64,000 nt of DNA, from positions 1 to 64,000 of the forward strand of contig CALUVN010000002.1 of assembly GCA_944324235.1 (NCBI GenBank). The letters are read 5' to 3'. Position 1 is the stretch's first letter; every line of letters starts with the position of its first letter. The position numbers were made by a program, and so were the translations under genes. This stretch comes from Candidatus Gastranaerophilales bacterium. GTDB lineage: Bacteria; Cyanobacteriota; Vampirovibrionia; Gastranaerophilales; Gastranaerophilaceae. The notes beneath the pieces were generated by a model. That model had not been told where the DNA came from, made no database searches, and saw only the letters and a list, made by a program, of their open reading frames with translations. Of this stretch, positions 17,638 to 26,973 are shown piece after piece.

Positions 17638-20600
17638 TTGCTTATAAACGGCTCTATAGCGTCGAAAAAGACTGATTTGCTGGTTGAGAATTATGCCGGA
17701 CTTTTGAACAAAAATGTAAATGCTTCAAAAATTCTTGTACTTGTACAAAATTCATCATTGAAAGAAAACTTTACACAACGCGTTCAAAATTTGCTGAAAA
17801 TTGACGTGCATGAAAAATTACTGATACATTCTTTTTTCTCGCTTGTCTACAATGCGGTAACTGACAACTGGGCTGAGCTGGAAAATGTAAATCCGTTTCA
17901 AAATCCTGAGATTCTCCCGAACCTTGCAGGGCTGGAGGTTTCTCAATTCATAATGAAAGATTTATTAAAAGACATCAAATTTAAGGGATATAATTCAAAA
18001 AAATCACTGCTGCACCAGCTGCTGAGAAGATATTCTCTGATAGTACAGAACAACCTGACAGATGAAGAAATTGACTGGCGTGCAGGAATTTTAAAAGAAA
18101 GTTTTGCAGATGATGCTAAAGCCGTTTTGAAGAAATTTCTCTCGAAAACATTGCAGATGAGAGATTTTGATTATCTGCGGCAGACTCTTGTGTTCAAATA
18201 CATTTACAAAAATACAGATTACTTCAAAAATATTGAATACCTGTTCATTGATGATGCAGATGAATTGACGCCGGCCGCAATGGATTTTGTAAGACATCTG
18301 GCACCGCAATTAAAAGATGTTTTTATTGCATTTGATACAAAAGGAGCAAGCCGCTCAGGATATTTAAGCGCGGACAGGACTTCCGTATTCGGATTTGAAG
18401 AACTCTTCAATCAGCCGGTTACAATGCTTGAAACATCCTCCAACCTTGCTGGGGATGCTGAAATTTTATTTAATAACGTCAAAGATGAAAAGAAAACTCC
18501 GCTCAAACATTTTTCTGTATATTCTCCGTCAAAACGCGCAGGGATGATTGATTTAACCGCAAAAAAAATAAAGGAGCTGCTCGGGAAAAATGTGCTTCCG
18601 TGTGAGATTTCAATAATCACACCAGTAATTGATGATATGCTGAAGTTCACACTTTCGGAAAACCTCAAAAATATGAATATCGTCTATCTTTCAGGAAGTG
18701 AGAAACTTATACAAAACAAACTAGTTCTTGCATCGTTGAATATTCTAAAACTCACATCGGAATTCAAAAACGATTTAACCGAATTTGATTTAAGAGTTGT
18801 GCTGTCAGACTTTCTAGGAATACCCGTTAAATACTGCAAGGAGATTCTTGAAAACTTCACTGCAAACAAAAATTTGATTGATTATAATTTCGTACATGAA
18901 GAACACAACGAAAAATATTCAAAACTGTTAAGTCTGAAAAATAAACTTGAAACAGGAAATCTAAAATTATCGGAACAGGTTTACGAAATATTTGCAGAGC
19001 TTGCAGACTTCATTTATATAAATCCGGAAGATTTGAAAAAGTTCAATTTTTTCATAAAACAGCTGCAGGATTTTGAAAACATTTATAAAAATGAATTTAA
19101 TTCCAGAAAACAGGACATTATAACCCAGATTGAAAACTCCATAATAGCGGAAAACCCTTATTCCACACTGGAAATATCCGAGAGAGACCTTATTATAGGA
19201 ACACCGCAAAAAATCATTGACAATCAGGTCAGAACAAAATACCAGTTCTGGCTTGATACTTCCAGCTCAGAATGGATAAAAAGCGACACAGGCCCGCTGT
19301 ATAACGCATGGGTTTTCCAGAAGGACTGGAATAAAGACGAATTTACCATAGATGATAATTTAGAGCTCGGTAAGGACAAAACCGCAAGAATTTTGAGAAA
19401 ACTAACACTGTGCGCAGAGGAACATATTTATACCCTCTCCAGTCTCTTCGACGGCAACGGGGTGGAAAATCTCGGCGGTATTGAAAATTACATCACAGAA
19501 GAAAACATTCAGGAAAACCTCCCGCAAGAAAAGACTTTCAAAATCGTACCGAGAGAAGACCAGAAACCCGTTCTGGAATATAAATCAGGTAAAATGGCAA
19601 TTTCAGCTGTACCGGGGGCAGGAAAAACCACAATCCTGCTTGCTTTGATTGTCAAACTTCTGGATAGAGGCGTGAACCCTGAGAATATATTTGTCATGAC
19701 TTATATGGAATCTGCGGCCAGAAATTTCAGAGAACGGATTAAAAACATCCGCCAGAATTCCTCGCAGCTTCCGAATATAAGCACAATTCACGGACTTGCG
19801 CTCAGAATTTTGAAAGAAAACGGAAACTTTGAACGGCTCGGTCTTTCATCTGATTTTGAAATATGCGATGACTCACAAAGAACACGTATTGTCAGAGAAA
19901 TTTCAACAAAATTAAAACTCAAAAAAACTGAAACTGAAGAATTTGACCGTGCGTGCTCTGTATTCAAAATTTCACAGGGAATTCAGCCTGAAAATATAAC
20001 TGACACAAAAATAAAAAAATTCTTTGAATTCTTTAACGAATACCAAAGAATTATGGCCGAAGCAAACCTCATAGACTATGATGACATGCTGATTTCGTCC
20101 GTAAAACTTCTCGAAGAAAACGAAGATATTCTAAAACACTATCAGGAAATCTGTCATTATATTATTGAAGATGAAGCACAGGATTCATCTTCAATTCAGC
20201 AGCGGCTAATTAACCTGCTGAGCGCAAAGCACAAAAATCTTATACGCTGCGGAGATATTAATCAAGCTATCACAACAACCTTTTCAAACGCAGACGTTGA
20301 AGGCTTCAGAAAATTCATAACTGAAAGCAGCAGCGTCAGCATGGATTGCTCGCAAAGATGCACGGAAGATGTATGGAAACTTGCAAATACTCTGGTAAGC
20401 AGTGCTGAAAACAATGAAGAAACCAAGAATGCTTTTTTCAAAATATTTATGCACCCTGTAGAAGGCAAAAATCCTGTACAGAAAAATGCTGTCACCGCTA
20501 AAATATTTGAAAATTATTTTGAAGAAAGAAACTATATTCTGAAAGTTATAAAAAATACTTTTGACAAAGAACCGAAAGCAACTGTCGGCATCCTCCTCAG

Positions 20601-21504
20601 AAACAATTATCAGGTTGCACAGTGGCAAAACTTTGTAAACGACAGCGGATTAAAAAGTATTACCAGAAGCGAATGTCTTGAACAAAAATCCATTTTCAAA
20701 GGGATTTTCGCTGTAATGCAAATGATTTTGACACCGTTTGACAACAATGTCATAGCCGATAACTACGAAATTCTTGCAGAGTTAGGGCTTTACAAACAAA
20801 GAATGGGGACAGAAATCCGAAAATTGGAGACTCCTTTTGTCCGGATGAATTGTGACGATTTAAACAATCAATACCTTGAACAATTCTACTGGGATTTAAC
20901 CTACTGGCTGTCCTTCCCGTACCTCACGGCAGAAGAACTCGCTATCAAAATAGGACGGTATTATTTTAAAAGCGAAATTGAAAAATCAAATGTTTACCTG
21001 ATTTCAACATTAATAAAAAGAATCAGCACAACAAACAAAAATTTGTCATACATTGCGGAACGACTTGGAGAATTAGCGAAAAAGCCGTCTTTGAGCGGAT
21101 TTAAATTTTTCTCGGAAGAAGACGAATCCAATCGCGAATTTTTGGAAGGTAAAGTCCAGATTATGACACTACATAAATCAAAAGGGGATGAATTTGATTA
21201 TGTATTCATACCTGAAATGACTGAAAAAAGTCTGACTCTTGACTTCAGCCAAATCAAACTGAAATCTTCCGATTTTATGGAAAATATCAGAAGGCTAAAT
21301 CCTGATTACAAACCGAAAACCGAATTTGATCTTAAACAGGAACTTATATCGGAAAACCTGAGGCTTTTGTATGTTGCAATTACACGTGCAAAAAGAAAAC
21401 TATTCTTTACTGCAAGTACAAAAACAAAATCTTTTGAAAAACTTGTTCAGCAAGAGCCAAGCCTTATATTCACAGATATTCTAAGCGAGGTGCAGTATGA
21501 GTGA
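17638..21504 (+). CDS. Fused double UvrD/Rep-type helicase: degenerate N-terminal half, active C-terminal half
   Basis: A 1288-residue protein. The C-terminal half is a full SF1A helicase: Walker A AVPGAGKTT near 658, FVMTYMESAA, motif II EDEAQD at 844-849, CGDINQAI, VQIMTLHKSKGDEFD and motif VI LLYVAITRAKRKL near 1245. The first 640 residues look like a decayed second helicase: the Walker A position reads GSIASKKTDLL (5-15), a motif II-like FIDDADELTP is at 203-212, and IIGTPQKIIDNQ with FWLDTSSSEW lies near 520-545. This is the logic of AddB (inactive) plus AddA (active) in one chain. The start is TTG with AGGAG upstream. The stop overlaps the next gene, a separate nuclease. Confidence 0.85.
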   Translation: MLINGSIASKKTDLLVENYAGLLNKNVNASKILVLVQNSSLKENFTQRVQNLLKIDVHEKLLIHSFFSLVYNAVTDNWAELENVNPFQNPEILPNLAGLEVSQFIMKDLLKDIKFKGYNSKKSLLHQLLRRYSLIVQNNLTDEEIDWRAGILKESFADDAKAVLKKFLSKTLQMRDFDYLRQTLVFKYIYKNTDYFKNIEYLFIDDADELTPAAMDFVRHLAPQLKDVFIAFDTKGASRSGYLSADRTSVFGFEELFNQPVTMLETSSNLAGDAEILFNNVKDEKKTPLKHFSVYSPSKRAGMIDLTAKKIKELLGKNVLPCEISIITPVIDDMLKFTLSENLKNMNIVYLSGSEKLIQNKLVLASLNILKLTSEFKNDLTEFDLRVVLSDFLGIPVKYCKEILENFTANKNLIDYNFVHEEHNEKYSKLLSLKNKLETGNLKLSEQVYEIFAELADFIYINPEDLKKFNFFIKQLQDFENIYKNEFNSRKQDIITQIENSIIAENPYSTLEISERDLIIGTPQKIIDNQVRTKYQFWLDTSSSEWIKSDTGPLYNAWVFQKDWNKDEFTIDDNLELGKDKTARILRKLTLCAEEHIYTLSSLFDGNGVENLGGIENYITEENIQENLPQEKTFKIVPREDQKPVLEYKSGKMAISAVPGAGKTTILLALIVKLLDRGVNPENIFVMTYMESAARNFRERIKNIRQNSSQLPNISTIHGLALRILKENGNFERLGLSSDFEICDDSQRTRIVREISTKLKLKKTETEEFDRACSVFKISQGIQPENITDTKIKKFFEFFNEYQRIMAEANLIDYDDMLISSVKLLEENEDILKHYQEICHYIIEDEAQDSSSIQQRLINLLSAKHKNLIRCGDINQAITTTFSNADVEGFRKFITESSSVSMDCSQRCTEDVWKLANTLVSSAENNEETKNAFFKIFMHPVEGKNPVQKNAVTAKIFENYFEERNYILKVIKNTFDKEPKATVGILLRNNYQVAQWQNFVNDSGLKSITRSECLEQKSIFKGIFAVMQMILTPFDNNVIADNYEILAELGLYKQRMGTEIRKLETPFVRMNCDDLNNQYLEQFYWDLTYWLSFPYLTAEELAIKIGRYYFKSEIEKSNVYLISTLIKRISTTNKNLSYIAERLGELAKKPSLSGFKFFSEEDESNREFLEGKVQIMTLHKSKGDEFDYVFIPEMTEKSLTLDFSQIKLKSSDFMENIRRLNPDYKPKTEFDLKQELISENLRLLYVAITRAKRKLFFTASTKTKSFEKLVQQEPSLIFTDILSEVQYE

Positions 21505-22120
21505 TTTTTCTCCGTATATGCTAAAAACTTTCAAAGAATGCCCGAAAAAATTTGAATACAAATACATAAAAAAAATTATAATGCCGCAAAAAGCATCCAA
21601 CTTTGAACGCGGAAAAAAAATCCACGCACTGGCAAATTACTATCTGCAGGGAATTGATATAACAAAACTTGAAACATCACTCCTGCCAGAAGAAGCCGCA
21701 ATCTGGCAAAAATTAAAAAACAACGAATTTTTCAACAAACAATACGTAAAATCAGAGTACACTTTATCGGCGAAAATAAAAAATTACTGGATAGGCGGCA
21801 GACTTGACGCCCTGATGCAGGATGAAAACTGTTATTATATTCTTGACTACAAAACAGGAGCAATCCCGCCAAACCCTGAATTTGACTTTCAAACAATGAT
21901 ATATCTTTATTGTGCTTCGAAAATTCTGAATACAACCTGCCTAAAATTTGTGTATATTGATTTAAAAAATAATGAAAATAAAATCATAGAATTTTCAAAA
22001 GACCGCATGACTGAATATGAAAAAACTCTGTCTGATATGCTGGATAAAATGAATACAACAGACTTTCCGCAGAATTCCGACGCCTGCAGATTCTGTGAAT
22101 ACAACAAGCTTTGCATGTAA
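21497..22120 (+). CDS. Cas4/AddB-like PD-(D/E)XK nuclease with Fe-S cysteines
   Basis: A 207-residue nuclease. The RecB-family core is GRLDAL with D104, then YILDYKTG with D117 and K119, preceded by H43 and followed by Q132-Y136 in QTMIYLY. Four cysteines, C15 and C197-x2-C200-x5-C206, are spaced like the 4Fe-4S cluster that clasps Cas4 and AddB nuclease domains. It overlaps the helicase gene by 8 nt (ATGAGTGA), so the two are translationally coupled and probably form one complex. No Cas genes or CRISPR are near, so a DNA-end-processing role beside the helicase is the better reading. Confidence 0.88.
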   Translation: MSDFSPYMLKTFKECPKKFEYKYIKKIIMPQKASNFERGKKIHALANYYLQGIDITKLETSLLPEEAAIWQKLKNNEFFNKQYVKSEYTLSAKIKNYWIGGRLDALMQDENCYYILDYKTGAIPPNPEFDFQTMIYLYCASKILNTTCLKFVYIDLKNNENKIIEFSKDRMTEYEKTLSDMLDKMNTTDFPQNSDACRFCEYNKLCM

Positions 22121-22141
22121 GAAAATCGCTGCAACCGGATT

Positions 22142-23200
22142 TTATCTCAAAAATGCCTCTGCAATAGATTTATTATAATCAGGTCTAAGTATTCCTTTTT
22201 CCGTAATAATACCGGCAATTAATTCATGCGGAGTCACGTCAAATCCCGGATTGATTACATTCACATCAGGTGCACATATAATCTTTCCGTTAATATGGGT
22301 AACTTCCTCGTGAGAACGTTCTTCAATAACAATCTCATCGCCTGTTTTGATGCTTGTATCTATAGTTGACAACGGTGCTGCAACATAGAACGGAATATTA
22401 TGATATTTCGCTGCAATTGCAACCGTATATGTCCCTATTTTATTTGCAGCGTCTCCGTTTGCGGCAATCCTGTCTGCACCTACAACTACCATATCAATCA
22501 TGCCTTTTTTCATAAAATAAGAGCACATACCGTCAGTAATCAATGTTGTAGGAATTCCGTCCATCGTAAGTTCAAATGTAGTAATTCTTGCACCCTGCTG
22601 ACGCGGTCTTGTTTCATCGGCAAAAACCTGAATAGTATTGTCTTTTGCATAAGCAGAACGAACAACTCCAAGCGCTGTTCCGTATCCCACAGTCGCAAGC
22701 CCGCCAGCATTGCAGTGTGTCAGAATTGTTGCGCCTTTAGGTACAACTTCAGCTCCATAGTCGCCTATTTTCTTATTTATTGCTATATCTTCATTTTCAA
22801 GTTTTGTACAATTTGCTATCAATTCTTTTACTATTCCGTGCACATCGGATGTTGAATTTTTGATAATATCCTTTTGACGTTCTACTGCCCACATAAGATT
22901 AACTGCGGTAGGTCGGGATGTTGCCATATAATCAGCCTTTTCCAGCAATTTTTTAACAAATTCTTCCCTCGATAAATTCTCTTTTTCAAGTTCCTGCGCG
23001 TACAGCGTAACCCCGTGTGCTCCGGCAACCCCAATCGCAGGTGCTCCGCGGACTATCATTGTCTTTATAGCATCATACATTTCCTGTCCGCCGGTGATGT
23101 TTACGTACTTAAATTCGTATGGCAAAAGCGTTTGATCTACCATTTTTGAATAATTATCTACCCATTCGATTGTTTTTATTTTGGAATGAAATTCTGCCAT
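22142..23200 (-). CDS. mtnA: S-methyl-5-thioribose-1-phosphate isomerase (MtnA)
   Basis: A 352-residue member of the aIF2B/MtnA family. IVRGAPAIGVAGAHG binds the sugar phosphate. The catalytic Cys is in THCNAGGLATVGYG and the Asp in VGADRIAANGDAANKIGTY, with ETRPRQQGARIT between. It converts methylthioribose-1-phosphate to the ribulose form in methionine salvage. The start at 23200 has AAGGAGATATA. An in-frame extension to 23248 overlaps the neighbouring gene and lacks an SD. No other salvage gene is in the window. Confidence 0.92.
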   Translation of the reverse strand: MAEFHSKIKTIEWVDNYSKMVDQTLLPYEFKYVNITGGQEMYDAIKTMIVRGAPAIGVAGAHGVTLYAQELEKENLSREEFVKKLLEKADYMATSRPTAVNLMWAVERQKDIIKNSTSDVHGIVKELIANCTKLENEDIAINKKIGDYGAEVVPKGATILTHCNAGGLATVGYGTALGVVRSAYAKDNTIQVFADETRPRQQGARITTFELTMDGIPTTLITDGMCSYFMKKGMIDMVVVGADRIAANGDAANKIGTYTVAIAAKYHNIPFYVAAPLSTIDTSIKTGDEIVIEERSHEEVTHINGKIICAPDVNVINPGFDVTPHELIAGIITEKGILRPDYNKSIAEAFLR

Positions 23201-23216
23201 TATATCTCCTTGCTGT

Positions 23217-23702
23217 TTATAATCTGAACTGTTCGTTATCATTATCATTATTTTGTGTGTTATGATTCATACTCTTGATTAATTCCGTAATATAGTATGT
23301 CAAAAATGCAAAAAATGCGTTCAATGTCGCACTCAAAACAGCCATAAATACCGTAAGTATAATAAGCAGCCATAAACTTGCACTGCTCAATATCAGCGAT
23401 ACACCGTAATTTGTATAAATTCCGAAAAGACGCATCAAAATAATAACTACCGGTATATAAATAATCGAAAATGCAATATATGAAATAGCACCGATTAATG
23501 CTCCGACAATTACACTCTCTCTTATTTCATAAAACTCAATCAGATCAAGCTTCATCATAAAAAGAATTACAAAGACTGATGCAAAACACATCAAAATAAA
23601 AAATCCGATTTGTCCTATAAAAGGAATCAACGTAATAAGCGCCAATAAGCCGCCTAATATTGAAGAAAAAAATGTTATTCGCTGAAACAATAGCTTGTTC
23701 AT
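23217..23702 (-). CDS. Four-helix integral membrane protein, unknown
   Basis: A 161-residue protein with about four hydrophobic segments (about 10-50 as a helical pair, 67-95, 108-138) and a hydrophilic Asn/Asp-rich tail (NHNTQNNDNDNEQF). An SD (GGAG) precedes the ATG. It ends 16 nt before the mtnA start, so the two are probably co-transcribed. I see no known family motif. Confidence 0.6.
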   Translation of the reverse strand: MNKLLFQRITFFSSILGGLLALITLIPFIGQIGFFILMCFASVFVILFMMKLDLIEFYEIRESVIVGALIGAISYIAFSIIYIPVVIILMRLFGIYTNYGVSLILSSASLWLLIILTVFMAVLSATLNAFFAFLTYYITELIKSMNHNTQNNDNDNEQFRL

Positions 23703-23746
23703 ATACGCTCCGTCTTGTTCTTCAATATTTTACCACAAAATGCATC

Positions 23747-23775
23747 AAAAAACCGGAATTATTTCCGGCTTTTTA
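23747..23775 (-). terminator. Terminator after the gene at 23787
   Basis: CCGGAA and TTCCGG pair over a 4-nt loop with an A run upstream and, on the minus strand, a T run downstream. It separates the 23787 gene from the membrane-protein gene. Confidence 0.75.
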
Positions 23776-23786
23776 CAAATATATTT

Positions 23787-24266
23787 CTAACCTGCAAGAT
23801 CCGGGAATGTCATTGTATCTGACTTTAACCCGCGTTTTCTCATCTGATAAAGAAATTCCATCTTTTGCTTTGTATCAAGCTCCTGAAGTTCTCTGTCACG
23901 CTTGTCTCTTGCTTCAATCTTTTTTTGAAGTTTTTTGTTTTGCTCAGCTTTCAGCATCATTACTTCAAAAACATTAACCAATCTCTTTGCTGCTTCGTCA
24001 TTTGACATATGATCCAAATCACAGGTAAAATCCGTTCTAAAACGTGATATTACAGTGTCGCCTTCCCATTCATTGTGTTTAAGAATAAATTCATCACTTC
24101 CGTTGTCATTTGCTTCTAATAAAATAAGCGAATGGTAATTGTCATAACGCGTTTTTTCAAAAAATAAATTTGAAATATTGGTGGCTCTGCCTTTTATTTT
24201 GGCGCTCTTAGCCTCAGACTTAGGATTTACAAGTAAATTCGCAGTAAATGTTATTTTGTTTATCAA
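23787..24266 (-). CDS. Hypothetical protein
   Basis: About 159 residues. I place the start at a TTG (24266), with AAAGGAG 8 nt upstream. The longer frame to 24371 overlaps ruvC and is not supported. Residues 1-75 are strand-rich (INKITFTANLLVNPKSEA, then SLILLEANDNG), residues 100-145 form a charged helix (LKAEQNKKLQKKIEARDKRDRELQELD). There is no signal peptide. It lies just downstream of ruvC on the same strand. Function unknown. Confidence 0.6.
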   Translation of the reverse strand: MINKITFTANLLVNPKSEAKSAKIKGRATNISNLFFEKTRYDNYHSLILLEANDNGSDEFILKHNEWEGDTVISRFRTDFTCDLDHMSNDEAAKRLVNVFEVMMLKAEQNKKLQKKIEARDKRDRELQELDTKQKMEFLYQMRKRGLKSDTMTFPDLAG

Positions 24267-24346
24267 GTTTATACTCCTTTTAAATAATATAAGATACCAG
24301 TATAAAATTCCTGAAAAAAAATTTTTGCTATAGCTTTTACAAAAAT

Positions 24347-24817
24347 TTACCTGAAAGAACGACTGTGACATATTGCAATAGCAATAGAATCAACTGTATC
24401 GTCAAGTTTAGGCAAATTTTCGGTGTTTAGAGAAAGTTTTACCATGTGCTCCACTTCTTTTTTGTCAGCCCTGCCGTAACCTGTAAGAACCTGTTTTACT
24501 TCCATTGGAGTGTATTCATAAATAGGTACACCGTGAGCCTCTAAAACTGTAAGAATGACCCCGCGTGCATGCGCAACCGGCATTACGGTTGTACGGTTTC
24601 TAAAGAAAAACAACTTTTCTATTGCCGCAACCTCAGGTTTATATTTTTCAATAATAGTCGTCATGTCATTATAAATTTCCAAAAGACGCGCAGCTTCACG
24701 CTCGCCCTTTGAGGTCTGAATAGAACCGGAGGCAAGAAGCATACAATTATTCCCGTCAAATTCAACGAGAGAATATCCCACTATTGCCATCCCCGGGTCA
24801 ATGCCTAAAATCTTCAT
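24347..24817 (-). CDS. ruvC: Holliday junction resolvase RuvC
   Basis: A 156-residue endonuclease with the four catalytic acids in context: D7 (LGIDPGMAIVGY), E67 (AAIEKLFF), D140 and D143 (KLDDTVDSIAIAICH). It cleaves four-way junctions with RuvAB, which are not in this window. The length is slightly under the E. coli protein. It adds to the recombination genes of this stretch (helicase/nuclease at 17.6-22.1 kb). Confidence 0.97.
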   Translation of the reverse strand: MKILGIDPGMAIVGYSLVEFDGNNCMLLASGSIQTSKGEREAARLLEIYNDMTTIIEKYKPEVAAIEKLFFFRNRTTVMPVAHARGVILTVLEAHGVPIYEYTPMEVKQVLTGYGRADKKEVEHMVKLSLNTENLPKLDDTVDSIAIAICHSRSFR

Positions 24818-24869
24818 ACCCGCTATTTTAGACTAAATTTAATGATAATACAAGTTACTTTACAAATAC

Positions 24870-24898
24870 TTGAATTAAAAAAAAACTCATGTTATATT
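24870..24898 (+). promoter_or_regulatory. Promoter of the LysM gene
   Basis: TTGAAT (24870-24875), 17 nt, then TATATT (24893-24898) with TGT immediately before the -10. The predicted start is near 24905, about 50 nt before the ATG at 24955. Confidence 0.7.
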
Positions 24899-24954
24899 GT
24901 CATCAGAACAATTAAAAACCAAGCAATTTAGAATTAGGGTAGTGAGGTTAAATC

Positions 24955-25500
24955 ATGAAGAGTTCGACATTAAGGAGATCAAATTTATCAAAAGAAAAAA
25001 TGGCTGTTTTAGAAGCTCTTTCTAAATACAGACAAGAATCTTACGATAATTCGCCGCGTGTATATGTAAGACCTAACAAAGAAAAAGAACTTGATATATT
25101 GTGGCAAAATTTTAAAGTTAACCAGAAAACTGAAAAATCACCTAGCGTTTATCTTGCAACAGGATTTATTGCAGGTGCGGTTGCAATGCTCATTGTCACA
25201 TCATTAATAAGCTTTTCCGTAAGAGGCATTAATACTGCAGAAAACACCTCCGCTCCTAAGGCTAAAATTAAAAAAGAAAAACTCAGCTTTATTCCCGCAG
25301 GAGAAAAAGCCGTTGAAAATCAAACTTCAACAATCAATGAAGTTTATACGGTACAAAGCGGTGATACTATAGAAAGTATTTTAATCAGATTTTATGGCTC
25401 ATATAGCCCTGAAAAAGCTAAACTTGTTCAGGAAGCAAATTCTCTGCCTAGCTTAGACAGAATTTCCATCGGTCAAAAATTGTCAATTCCGATGAACTAA
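24955..25500 (+). CDS. Membrane-anchored LysM-domain protein
   Basis: A 181-residue protein with a charged cytoplasmic N-terminus, one membrane helix at about 66-88 (YLATGFIAGAVAMLIVTSLIS), a Lys-rich linker and a LysM domain from about 130 to the end (YTVQSGDTIESILIRFYG, then LVQEANSL and ISIGQKLSIP). LysM binds peptidoglycan N-acetylglucosamine. The topology places LysM outside the membrane. It may be a cell-wall-associated structural protein. A single-gene unit with its own promoter and terminator. Confidence 0.9.
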   Translation: MKSSTLRRSNLSKEKMAVLEALSKYRQESYDNSPRVYVRPNKEKELDILWQNFKVNQKTEKSPSVYLATGFIAGAVAMLIVTSLISFSVRGINTAENTSAPKAKIKKEKLSFIPAGEKAVENQTSTINEVYTVQSGDTIESILIRFYGSYSPEKAKLVQEANSLPSLDRISIGQKLSIPMN

Positions 25501-25519
25501 AAAGATGTAATTAAATATA

Positions 25520-25550
25520 AAAAAGCCGGTCTAAACAGCCGGCTTTTTTA
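25520..25550 (+). terminator. Terminator after the LysM gene
   Basis: AAAAAGCCGG and CCGGCTTTTT form a 10-bp stem around a 9-nt loop, followed by T. It also faces the convergent gene ending at 25559. Confidence 0.85.
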
Positions 25551-25558
25551 GTATCAAT

Positions 25559-25930
25559 CTAATTATACAACTCTCTGATTTCGGATTCATAACTTTCTGC
25601 ATCAGGACCTTTACAAATTATTCGCTGCAATTTTCTATCGCCGTAATAATAAACCTTACAAGCAGTCTCACCATTTATATGTTTTTCGGATAGAATAGGA
25701 ACACATTCACCTTCTTCATAAGCACGCAGCATTTTATTATATTCACTAAGACATAAATTATAATCTTCAGTACCATTCAGCCATTTGCAAGCTTCTTCAG
25801 CGCCCTGATCCGGTGAATAAATATATTCCCGTTCAAATCCGTTACAATGGAATTGCGGAACATTGCAAGCAACGGAGACAAGACCGCTAATACAAAAAAA
25901 TAATAACACTAAAGACACAATTCTATTCAA
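25559..25930 (-). CDS. Secreted Cys-containing hypothetical protein
   Basis: A 123-residue protein with a classical signal peptide (NRIVSLVLLFFCISGLVSVA, residues 2-21). The next residue is Cys, so a lipoprotein is conceivable, but the lipobox (S-V-A-C) is poor. The mature part is acidic with seven further-spaced cysteines (FHCNGF, EACKWL, NLCLSE, GECVPI, TACKVY, IICKGP), suggesting disulfides in the envelope. Family unknown. It may share a transcript with the next secreted gene upstream (26008). Confidence 0.6.
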   Translation of the reverse strand: MNRIVSLVLLFFCISGLVSVACNVPQFHCNGFEREYIYSPDQGAEEACKWLNGTEDYNLCLSEYNKMLRAYEEGECVPILSEKHINGETACKVYYYGDRKLQRIICKGPDAESYESEIRELYN

Positions 25931-26007
25931 TTCATATACTCCAAATTAAGAAACACTAAATTTAACAGAATTATATCACTGCAATTTTAACTTGTCTACT
26001 AAATATT

Positions 26008-26424
26008 TTAATTTGTAACCGTACAAACTGAAGTATCGCCGAAATACTTATTAAAAATCACAACTGCAGGATTTTCACCTATCTGAGGATTAGATTCCAG
26101 CCCCTGACGCGCAACTGATTCTATCTCTGCGGAGTTTTCCTGCATCGCTGTGACAAGCTCTGCAATCTGTTCTTCAGTAAAGTTACATTCAATATTAGCC
26201 TCGCCTGACGGTGTAGTTATTGAAGTCCTAAAGCCGCATAAATCTCCGCGCCAGCCAAGAACTTCCAAAGTTGACTGCACCTGCATGCCGAACATTTCGC
26301 TGTTATTTCTTTCTGTATAGGATGAACACGTCAGAAAATTTTCAACAAACCTGTCGGTTTGCTCAGCATTTACAGACAAGCACAGAATTCCTGCAAATAT
26401 TAGTATCAAAAATTGTTTCATCAT
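26008..26424 (-). CDS. Secreted hypothetical protein
   Basis: A 138-residue protein with an N-terminal signal peptide (MKQFLILIFAGILCLSVNA) and a likely cleavage before EQTDRF. Mature cysteines (LTCSSY, DLCGFR, IECNFT, SVCTVT) could form two disulfides. Start codons crowd here (TTG 26430, ATG 26424, ATG 26421). I use the first ATG. No family recognised. It sits between the rplL terminator and another small secreted protein. Confidence 0.6.
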   Translation of the reverse strand: MMKQFLILIFAGILCLSVNAEQTDRFVENFLTCSSYTERNNSEMFGMQVQSTLEVLGWRGDLCGFRTSITTPSGEANIECNFTEEQIAELVTAMQENSAEIESVARQGLESNPQIGENPAVVIFNKYFGDTSVCTVTN

Positions 26425-26466
26425 AACCAACTTTCATTCAAAATTCTATCATCCGTTCATAAAAAA

Positions 26467-26495
26467 AACAAGCCCTGAAAACTTCAGAGCCTGTT
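26467..26495 (-). terminator. Terminator of rplJ-rplL
   Basis: On the minus strand AACAGGCTCTGAA pairs with TTCAGGGCTTGTT around a 3-nt loop, then eight T. It follows the rplL stop by about 25 nt. Confidence 0.85.
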
Positions 26496-26519
26496 CTTTT
26501 AAATATTTTGCCGAACCAA

Positions 26520-26897
26520 TTACTTGATTTCAACAGTTGCGCCTGCAGCTTCAAGTTGTTTTTTGATAGCTTCAGCATCTTCTTTTTTGATGCCTTCTTT
26601 AACAGGTTTTGGAGCGCCGTCAACTAAATCTTTAGCTTCTTTCAAGCCAAGACCTGTGATAGCACGAACTTCTTTCAATACAGCGATTTTGTTAGCGCCA
26701 GCGTTAGCAAGGATTACGCTAACTTCAGAAGCTTCTTCAGCTGCTGCTTCACCGCCGGCTGCAGGAGCTGCAACTGCTGCTACAGCTACAGGAGCTGCTG
26801 CAGATACGCCGAATTTTTCTTCCATAGCTTTTACTAATTCTGCTGCTTCTAATAATGTTAATTTTTCAATTGATTCTAAAATTGATTCTACACTCAT
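26520..26897 (-). CDS. rplL: 50S ribosomal protein L7/L12
   Basis: A 125-residue L12: N-terminal dimerisation helices ([24 protein letters not shown]), an Ala/Gly/Glu hinge ([16 protein letters not shown]) and the globular C-terminal domain ([21 protein letters not shown], then [14 protein letters not shown]). It is the multicopy stalk protein recruiting translation factors. An SD (AAAGGAG) precedes the ATG. It is the last gene before the terminator. Confidence 0.97.
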   Translation of the reverse strand: MSVESILESIEKLTLLEAAELVKAMEEKFGVSAAAPVAVAAVAAPAAGGEAAAEEASEVSVILANAGANKIAVLKEVRAITGLGLKEAKDLVDGAPKPVKEGIKKEDAEAIKKQLEAAGATVEIK

Positions 26898-26973
26898 TGT
26901 TTTTCTCCTTTATTTTGTTTTTTGGTTTTGTACTAATTTAGATTTTGTAACAGGTTATGCCGTTACATATTGG

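Noticed and set aside
21497-22120. Cas4 of a CRISPR system
   Set aside because: The Fe-S nuclease fold is Cas4-like, but no cas genes or repeat arrays are present in the window, and the gene is coupled to a helicase.
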